Source: Arthrobacter sp. H-02-3
Lineage (GTDB): Bacteria > Actinomycetota > Actinomycetes > Actinomycetales > Micrococcaceae
DNA: 64,000 bases
Direction of reading: 5' to 3'
Assembly: GCF_003097355.1 (NCBI RefSeq)
Contig: NZ_PYUI01000018.1
Span: 1 to 64,000 of the forward strand
This document shows, in pieces, positions 58,276 to 64,000 of this stretch (position 1 is its first letter; the number at the start of each line of letters is the position of its first letter). A program made the translations under genes and the position numbers. The notes beneath the pieces are model-generated. The model searched no databases. It was given only the letters and a program-made list of their open reading frames with translations, and was not told the DNA's origin.

Positions 58276-61200
58276 CTAAATCAGGGCATCCGAGATGTGG
58301 TTCGGGGTGCCGAATCGGTGCGCTGTGATGCTGATGGCCTGCTCGTGCAGGAACGGCAGCAGTTCCACGCGTCCGGCTTCGGTGACCGGGTGGAAGTAGA
58401 CCGCCAGGTCCGGGCGGCCGCCGGTGGCCTCGGCGAGTGCCTTGGCGTTTCCGCCGATCAGCCGGATCCGGGCGCCGGACAGCTTGCCTGCCGCGGCGAG
58501 CGTGCCGGCGGAAGCCAGCCAGTCGGCGTCGTTCTCCACGGTGACGGCGATGCCGAGGCCGGACAGGACGGCGCTCAGCTGGGCGGGCAGTTCGACGGCG
58601 GTCGAGACTGTGAGGGCGGACCCGGCGAGGACACCGGCGGCCACGGTCCGGACGAGGCCGGCGAGCGGTTCGCCTTCGGCGAGGCGGACCGTGACGGGCA
58701 GGGCGCGGTAGCGGAAGACGTTGCGTTCGGCGCTCAGGCCCGACACGTCCTTGGCGGTGCCGAATTCCTCGGCCCAGGCCCGGGCATCGGAAGCCAGGGC
58801 GCGCTGCAGCGGCGCGATCTCATCGGCTGTCAGGAAGCCTTTGGCCGCGTCTTCGATCCGGCGTACTCCCGTGTGGGCGGGGGCAGCGGCCGGGGTGACG
58901 GCGGCGGTGCTGGGCTTGCTGGCCCATTCGCCGAGGCCGACGAGGTAGTTCGGGCCGCCGGCCTTGGTGCCGGCGCCGACGGCGGATTTCTTCCAGCCGC
59001 CGAACGGCTGGCGCTGGACGATCGCTCCGGTGATGCCGCGGTTGACGTAGAGGTTTCCGGCCTGGATGGTGTCCAGCCAGAGGCCGAGCTCCTCGCTGTT
59101 GAGCGAGTGCAGGCCCGCGGTGAGGCCGTAGTCGATCTGGTTCTGGATCGCGATGGCCTCCTCCAGGGTCTCCGCCGTCATGACGCCCAGGACGGGACCG
59201 AAGAATTCGGTGAGGTGGAAGTAGGATCCGCGCCGGACGCCCGAGCGCACGCCGGGGCTCCAGAGTTTGCCGGTGGCATCCAGCTTCCGCGGTTCCACGG
59301 CCCAGGTTTCACCCTCGCCGAGGGTGGTCAGCGCGTTGAGGAGCTTGCCGCTGGCGGGCTCGATGATCGGACCCATCTGGGTCGCCGGGTCCTCCGGGTA
59401 GCCGACCTTCAGCGAGGTGACGGCGTCGATCAGCTGGTTGTGGAACCGCTTCGACGTGGCAACGGAGCCGACCAGGATCACGAGCGAGGCGGCGGAGCAC
59501 TTCTGGCCGGCGTGGCCGAACGCGGAGTAGGCCACGTCCTTGGCCGCAAGGTCCAGGTCCGCGCTCGGGGTGACGATGATGGCGTTCTTGCCGCTGGTCT
59601 CGGCCAGGAGCGGCAGGTCCTTGCGGAAGGACCGGAACAGCTCGGCGGTCTCGTAGCCGCCGGTCAGGATGACGCGGTCCACGGCCGGGTGGGAGACCAA
59701 CTGCTGGCCGAGTTCCCGCTCACCTAGCTGCACCATGGTCAGGACGTCCCGCGGGACACCGGCCTCCCAGAGAGCCTCGATCATCACGGCACCGCTGCGG
59801 CGGGCCTGCTTGGCGGGCTTGATCACGACGGCGGAGCCGGCGGCGAGGGCGGCCAGGGTGGAGCCGGCCGGGATGGCGACCGGGAAGTTCCACGGCGGGG
59901 TCACGACGGTGAGCTTGGACGGGACGAAGGTGGCGCCGTCGACGTCGTCGAGCTTGCGGGCCGATTCGGCGTAGTAGTGCGCGAAGTCGACGGCCTCGCT
60001 GACCTCGGGGTCGCCCTGGTCGATCGTCTTGCCGGTCTCGGATGCCATGACCTCGAGGAGGTCGGCGCGGCGGGCCTCGAGGACGTCGCCGGCCCGGTGC
60101 AGGATTTCGGCGCGCTCGGCGCCGGAGAGTGCGCCCCAGGCCTTGCCCTTTTCGACGGCGGTGGCGATGACCGCGTTCAGGGTGGCCTCGTCGTTGATCA
60201 TGGCGGCCTCGACGGCGGCGTTGCCCAGCGTGGAGCTTGCCACGCGGCCCAGGATGGCGCGGCCCCAGTCGCGGTTGGCGGGCAGCGAAGGATCGGTGTC
60301 AGGGGTGTTCTCGAACGCATCGTGCGGCAGCGGCGCGGCTGGCAGGGCGCGGTTCTGCCGGCGGTTCGGCGGCGGAACCTCGTCGTCGAGCTTGGCGAGG
60401 GAGGCGAGGAAGCGCTGCTTCTCACGCTCGAAGAGCGACCTGCTTTCTGCGGAATTCCCGCCAAGCTCGAAGACGGCGGACATGAAGTTGTCCTGGCTGG
60501 CGCCCTCTTCGAGGCGGCGGATCAGGTAAGCGATCGCGACGTCGAACTCGGCCGGGTGGACCACCGGGGTGTAGAGCAGGAGGGAGCCGACGTCCTTCTT
60601 GACGGCTTCAGCCTGGCCCTGGGCCATGCCAAGCAGCATTTCGAATTCGATACCGGATTCCACGCCGCGCTGCTTGGCCAGCAGCCAGGCGAAGGCGATA
60701 TCGAAGAGGTTGTGGCCGGCGACGCCGATCCGGATGTTGCTGATCCGGTCCGGGTGCAGCGAGTAGTTGATGACGCGCTTGTAGTTCGTGTCCGAATCCT
60801 GCTTGGTGTTCCAGGTGGCGAGCGGCCAGTCGTGCAGGGAGGCTTCCACCTGCTCCATCGGCAGGTTGGCACCCTTGACGACGCGGACCTTGATCGCGGC
60901 GCCGCCCTCGGCGCGGCGGGCTGCGGCCCAGTCCTGCAGGCGGATCATGGCGGCAACGGCGTCGGGCAGGTACGCCTGGAGCACGATGCCGGCCTCGAGG
61001 TTCTTGAACTCGGGCTTGTCCAGGATCCGGGTGAAGACCGCGATGGTCATGTCCAGGTCCTTGTATTCCTCCATGTCCAGGTTGATGAACTTGGCCTTCT
61101 GTCCGCCGGCGGCAAACGACGCCGCACGGGTGAAGAGCGGGGTCAGCTTCTCCACGACGTGCTCCACGGCCTCATCGAACGCCCATGCGGAGTGCGGGGC

Positions 61201-61830
61201 CACCGTGGAGGAGACCTTGATGGAGACGTAGTCGACGTCCGGGCGGGACAGCAGGGCATGGGTGCCCTCGAGACGGCGGGAAGCCTCGTGTTCGCCGAGG
61301 ACCGCTTCGCCGAGGAGGTTGACGTTGAGCTTGATGCCGTCCCTGCGGATCTTGGCGATGGCCGGACCGAGCTTGGCGTCAGTGGCGTCGACGATGAGGT
61401 GGCCGACCATTTCACGGAGCACGCGGCGGGCCACCGGGATGACCACCTGTGGCAGGACCGGGGCCATGGTGCCGCCGAGGCGGACGGCGCTGCGCATGTA
61501 CCAAGGCAGGAACGCCGGGACCTTGGGGGCCAGTGCGGCGAGGTTGCGGGCGGCAACCTGCAGGTCTTCCGGACGGACGACGCCGTCGACGAATCCGACC
61601 GTGAAGTCCAGGCCGTTCGGGTCTTTCAGGACTCCGGCGAGCTGCTCGGCCGAGGCGTCGACGGGAACCGTGGCGGCTTCGGTGAGCCAGTGGCGCACCA
61701 GCGCGATGGTGTCCTCGGCCAGGGCTGCGGCTTCAAGGACCGTCGAGCCTTCCGAAACCGCGGCGTGCGCGGCTTCATTGCCCGCGGCGCTGCCGGTGGT
61801 CGCGCCGGACTCAGTGGAGATGTTGGTCAT
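58276..61830 (-). CDS. putA: Bifunctional proline dehydrogenase / L-glutamate-5-semialdehyde dehydrogenase
   Basis: The 1184-residue protein has an FAD-binding proline dehydrogenase barrel (about residues 90-470, with VSIKVSSTVAPHS and LPMEQVEASLHDWPLATW) and an aldehyde dehydrogenase domain (about 540-1000) with the nucleophile Cys778 in GHAGQKCSAAS. A C-terminal ALDH-like extension of about 180 residues is present, as in long-form PutA. It turns proline into glutamate. Its promoter (61875-61903) shares a 30-base block with that of the APC permease at 62029. Confidence 0.95.
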   Translation of the reverse strand: MTNISTESGATTGSAAGNEAAHAAVSEGSTVLEAAALAEDTIALVRHWLTEAATVPVDASAEQLAGVLKDPNGLDFTVGFVDGVVRPEDLQVAARNLAALAPKVPAFLPWYMRSAVRLGGTMAPVLPQVVIPVARRVLREMVGHLIVDATDAKLGPAIAKIRRDGIKLNVNLLGEAVLGEHEASRRLEGTHALLSRPDVDYVSIKVSSTVAPHSAWAFDEAVEHVVEKLTPLFTRAASFAAGGQKAKFINLDMEEYKDLDMTIAVFTRILDKPEFKNLEAGIVLQAYLPDAVAAMIRLQDWAAARRAEGGAAIKVRVVKGANLPMEQVEASLHDWPLATWNTKQDSDTNYKRVINYSLHPDRISNIRIGVAGHNLFDIAFAWLLAKQRGVESGIEFEMLLGMAQGQAEAVKKDVGSLLLYTPVVHPAEFDVAIAYLIRRLEEGASQDNFMSAVFELGGNSAESRSLFEREKQRFLASLAKLDDEVPPPNRRQNRALPAAPLPHDAFENTPDTDPSLPANRDWGRAILGRVASSTLGNAAVEAAMINDEATLNAVIATAVEKGKAWGALSGAERAEILHRAGDVLEARRADLLEVMASETGKTIDQGDPEVSEAVDFAHYYAESARKLDDVDGATFVPSKLTVVTPPWNFPVAIPAGSTLAALAAGSAVVIKPAKQARRSGAVMIEALWEAGVPRDVLTMVQLGERELGQQLVSHPAVDRVILTGGYETAELFRSFRKDLPLLAETSGKNAIIVTPSADLDLAAKDVAYSAFGHAGQKCSAASLVILVGSVATSKRFHNQLIDAVTSLKVGYPEDPATQMGPIIEPASGKLLNALTTLGEGETWAVEPRKLDATGKLWSPGVRSGVRRGSYFHLTEFFGPVLGVMTAETLEEAIAIQNQIDYGLTAGLHSLNSEELGLWLDTIQAGNLYVNRGITGAIVQRQPFGGWKKSAVGAGTKAGGPNYLVGLGEWASKPSTAAVTPAAAPAHTGVRRIEDAAKGFLTADEIAPLQRALASDARAWAEEFGTAKDVSGLSAERNVFRYRALPVTVRLAEGEPLAGLVRTVAAGVLAGSALTVSTAVELPAQLSAVLSGLGIAVTVENDADWLASAGTLAAAGKLSGARIRLIGGNAKALAEATGGRPDLAVYFHPVTEAGRVELLPFLHEQAISITAHRFGTPNHISDALI

Positions 61831-61874
61831 GGCTGAAACTCGTTCTTTCTCAAGATGTGGACCTCTTATGAATC

Positions 61875-61903
61875 AGTATGCGACCGGATTTTCATAAGAT
61901 AAA
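61875..61903 (-). promoter_or_regulatory. putA promoter with shared block
   Basis: On the leftward strand TTTATC (complement of 61898-61903), 17 bases, then CATACT (complement of 61875-61880) is followed by a 38-base leader. The same elements with the same spacing occur before the APC permease at 63560-63588, and the two 30-base stretches agree at 22 positions. Confidence 0.65.
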
Positions 61904-61951
61904 GCGATGTTTTCTGAGCAATACCAGTTAGTAAAACCGAACCTTCAACCA

Positions 61952-62014
61952 CGTTGCGCTATCACTTGTGGTCCTTAAGACCTGTGGATGGGAGCCATAA
62001 GTGATAGCGCAACG
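61952..62014. repeat. Long palindrome between putA and the permease
   Basis: Arms 61952-61971 and 61995-62014 pair at 19 of 20 positions around a 23-base loop. It lies 15 bases after the permease stop and before the putA promoter, so it could end permease transcripts and keep the two promoters separate. Confidence 0.85.
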
Positions 62015-62028
62015 GGGAGGTGGGGTGG

Positions 62029-63492
62029 TTATGCCAGAGGGCGGTGCATCTCCACGATTTCTTCGTGCCGCGGGCTGTCCGGGTTCATTAGCGAGTTCTT
62101 GCGGCCGTACGTGAAGTAGATGATCAGGCCGACCACGAGCCAGACGCCGAACCGCAGCCAGGTCTCCCAGTGCAGCTGGAACATCAGGAACAGTGAGGCG
62201 AACACGCCGAACGCGGGAACGACGGGCATCAGCGGCAGGCGGAAGGTCCGCGGGGCCTCAGGCTTCCTGTAGCGGAACACGATCACCGATGTGCAGACGA
62301 CGACGAACGCGGCCAGAATACCGATGTTGGTCAAGTCCGCCACGGCCTTGATCGGGAGGATGCCGGCCAGGATGGCGGAGGCGGCGCCGGCGATCCAGGT
62401 CACGCGCTGCGGCGTGCCGTGCCGGTCCGTCTTGGCGAACCAGCCCGGCAGGAGGCCGTCGCGGCTCATCGAGAACCAGACGCGGGTGACGCCGAGGAGG
62501 AAGGTCAGCATTACGGTCAGGATGGACAGGACCGCGAACACGGAGATGATCGTTGCGATCACCGGCAGTCCGACGCTGTTGAAGGCGGAGGCGAAGCCGG
62601 CCTTGGGGTCGATTTCCGTGTAGTGCTGCATTCCGGTGAGCACCAGGGTGGCGGCGACGTAGAGCAGCATGGCGATGATCAGCGAGTAGATGATCGCCTT
62701 CGGCATGTGCTTCTTGCCGTCCGTCGCTTCCTCCGCCGCGGTGCTCATGGCGTCGTAGCCGAACACGGCGAAGAACACGGTCGCGGAACCAGCCACCACG
62801 GGCCCGAAACCGCTGGGCATGAAGGGGTCGTAGTTCTTGGTGTTGATGTAGAAGATGCCCAGGCCGATGATGAACAGGATCAGGACCACCTTGATGGCTA
62901 CGGCTATCAGCTCGAAGCGCCCAAAGGTCTTCGTGCCGCGGGAGAGGATCCAGGTCACCAGCAGGCAGACGAGGATGGCCGGAAGGTTGATAATGCCGCC
63001 CGTTCCCTCATCCGGCGTCGCTGTCATCCAGGCGGGCATATGGATGCCGATGCCGGACAGGAAGGCATCGAAGTAGCCCGAGATGCCGATGGCCACCACG
63101 GCCACGATCGCGATGTACTCCAGCAGCAGGTCCCACCCGATGAACCAGCCGATTACCTCGCCGAGGGCAACGTAGCCGTAGGTATATGCTGAGCCGGCCC
63201 GCGGGATCATGCCGGCGAATTCGGCGTAGGACAGTGCCGCGGCAGCGGATGCCAGTCCCGCGATCAGGAACGAGACGAGCACCGCCGGGCCGACGCCGGG
63301 CTCGCTCGCACTGCCGTGGGCCACAAGGCCCGCCAGCGAGAAGATGCCGACGCCGATAATACCGCCGACGCCGATGGCCGTCAGCTGCCAGAGCCCTAGG
63401 CTCCTGTGCAATCCGCTGTGCTTGTTTTCTTCTTCAATGTCGTCGATGGGCTTGCGCCGCATGATCGACCGCGCCAAATCTTGTGTAGCCAC
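62029..63492 (-). CDS. APC-family amino-acid permease (proline/cationic type candidate)
   Basis: The 487-residue protein has 12 or more helices and the APC N-terminal signature LWQLTAIGVGGIIGVGIFSLAGL, plus FFAVFGYDAMSTAAEEA. It resembles CAT/YfnA-type permeases. GTG 63492 has AGGAGG 6 bases upstream. Sharing its promoter block with putA suggests it imports proline or a related amino acid. Confidence 0.87.
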   Translation of the reverse strand: MATQDLARSIMRRKPIDDIEEENKHSGLHRSLGLWQLTAIGVGGIIGVGIFSLAGLVAHGSASEPGVGPAVLVSFLIAGLASAAAALSYAEFAGMIPRAGSAYTYGYVALGEVIGWFIGWDLLLEYIAIVAVVAIGISGYFDAFLSGIGIHMPAWMTATPDEGTGGIINLPAILVCLLVTWILSRGTKTFGRFELIAVAIKVVLILFIIGLGIFYINTKNYDPFMPSGFGPVVAGSATVFFAVFGYDAMSTAAEEATDGKKHMPKAIIYSLIIAMLLYVAATLVLTGMQHYTEIDPKAGFASAFNSVGLPVIATIISVFAVLSILTVMLTFLLGVTRVWFSMSRDGLLPGWFAKTDRHGTPQRVTWIAGAASAILAGILPIKAVADLTNIGILAAFVVVCTSVIVFRYRKPEAPRTFRLPLMPVVPAFGVFASLFLMFQLHWETWLRFGVWLVVGLIIYFTYGRKNSLMNPDSPRHEEIVEMHRPLA

Positions 63493-63559
63493 CAGGGCCT
63501 CCTAATTTAGGTGTGATGCCCATCAATCCACCCTGTGATGGGGGTAACCGAGCGACAAC

Positions 63560-63588
63560 AGTATGCAAGCCCGATTGCATTAGATAAA
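63560..63588 (-). promoter_or_regulatory. Permease promoter with putA-like block
   Basis: On the leftward strand TTTATC (complement of 63583-63588), 17 bases, then CATACT (complement of 63560-63565). An inverted repeat ATGCAA/TTGCAT (63563-63568 and 63575-63580) lies within it. The leader is about 60 bases. Confidence 0.65.
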
Positions 63589-63590
63589 GT

Positions 63591-63621
63591 GAATTCTCTT
63601 AACTGATAACCATTAGAATTC
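63591..63621. promoter_or_regulatory. Dyad GAATTCT/AGAATTC before the LysR gene
   Basis: GAATTCT (63591-63597) and AGAATTC (63615-63621) form an inverted repeat with 17-base spacing between the permease promoter and the LysR start. It may be the regulator's own site. Confidence 0.45.
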
Positions 63622-63635
63622 CCAAAGGATTATCG

Positions 63636-64000
63636 ATGCTCGACGTCCGGCGTTTGCGACTGCTGCGCGAACTGAAGATCCGGGGCACACTGGCCGAAGT
63701 GGCCGAAGCGCTCCAGTACAGCCCATCGTCAGTTTCCCAGCAACTGGCACTCCTTGAGAAGGAGGCCGGGGTGGAACTCCTCCGGAAAACCGGCCGCCGG
63801 GTGCAGCTAACCCCCCAGGCCGAAGTCCTCGTGGCCCATACGTCCCAGCTGCTGGAGACCTTGGAGCAGGCCGAGGCGGACCTGGCAGCGTCCCTGACCA
63901 CGGTCACCGGCACCGTGCGGATCGCCGTGTTCCAGTCCGCCGCACTGGCCCTCATGCCGGGCACCCTGACCCGGATGACCTCCAGCTACCCGGAGGTCAG
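63636..64000 (+). CDS. LysR-family transcriptional regulator (3' truncated by window end)
   Basis: ATG 63636 follows AAAGGA. The 121 codons present start MLDVRRLRLLRELKIRGTLA and continue EVAEALQYSPSSVSQQLALLEKEAGVELLRKTGRRVQLT, the LysR winged helix, then the first strands of the effector domain (GTVRIAVFQSAA). The gene has no stop before the window edge. It is divergent from the APC permease and is the best candidate regulator of the shared putA/permease promoter. Confidence 0.88.
   Translation, partial: MLDVRRLRLLRELKIRGTLAEVAEALQYSPSSVSQQLALLEKEAGVELLRKTGRRVQLTPQAEVLVAHTSQLLETLEQAEADLAASLTTVTGTVRIAVFQSAALALMPGTLTRMTSSYPEV

Noticed and set aside
1..64000. CRISPR arrays, insertion sequences, phage genes or integration sites
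   Set aside because: No regularly spaced repeats, transposase or integrase genes, or tRNA-duplicated att sites were seen; the tRNA-Gly 3' end is not repeated nearby.

Overview
The window looks like a chromosomal segment of a high-GC Gram-positive actinobacterium, most likely Arthrobacter/Pseudarthrobacter (Micrococcaceae). This rests on the strong G/C third-position bias, many GTG starts, an actinobacterial-type SAM-IV riboswitch, a bifunctional-type dCTP deaminase, a fused MnhA/B Mrp subunit and an XRE-MurA fusion. The genus is an inference; no rRNA is present. There is one tRNA (Gly, CCC), no CRISPR array, no insertion sequence and no phage gene. Two genes run off the ends: a repeat-containing surface protein at the left and a LysR regulator at the right.

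Layout. 0-5.5 kb: end of an Ig-like repeat protein, a decayed amino-acid permease fragment beside a long palindrome, a methyltransferase, a secreted PepSY-like protein, a RibD/DHFR-like reductase, a LysE exporter and a PaaX regulator. 5.6-16.9 kb: a carboxylic-acid catabolic island. It holds a rightward transporter/CocE-hydrolase/DUF3237 set facing PaaX, and a leftward six-gene operon (SDR, amidohydrolase, glutaryl-CoA-dehydrogenase-like enzyme, MaoC hydratase, MHS transporter, acyl-CoA ligase) facing a MarR regulator. 16.9-23.2 kb: two ABC export modules, one with PadR/DUF1048 and one with FtsX/TetR, each with a visible operator-like dyad. 23.3-30.9 kb: phosphatase, a P-loop kinase-PabB fusion, cardiolipin synthase, PabC, and a glycosyltransferase/ATP-grasp pair.

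31-40 kb: a SAM-IV riboswitch in front of DUF1737-rhodanese-MetZ, a GCS2 ligase, an XRE-MurA fusion, and a TPP riboswitch in front of the YkoE-D-C thiamine/HMP ECF transporter. 41-52 kb: an ion-homeostasis block with a voltage-gated-type K+ channel, the complete Mrp antiporter operon (A/B fused, C, D, E, F, G), and a KhtT/KhtU-type K+/H+ antiporter pair. 52-58 kb: dcd, an SRPBCC protein, tRNA-Gly, a Lys-rich microprotein coupled to a carboxyethylornithine-synthase-like gene, an MFS exporter facing a LysR regulator, and a zinc-ribbon protein. 58-64 kb: bifunctional PutA, an APC permease and a LysR regulator. The putA and permease promoters share a 30-base block, which points to one proline-use regulon.

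Most regulation is local: regulators sit next to or opposite their targets, and dyads lie in the shared promoters. Several genes appear to start on leaderless transcripts (TANNNT, 5-8 bases, then ATG/GTG). Long near-perfect palindromes sit at several gene ends and may be dispersed terminator-like repeats. The features most worth checking are the shared putA/permease promoter, the catabolic island with an amidohydrolase in a beta-oxidation setting, the kinase-PabB fusion, the riboswitch-controlled DUF1737-rhodanese-MetZ operon, and the microprotein coupled to the carboxyethylornithine-synthase-like gene.
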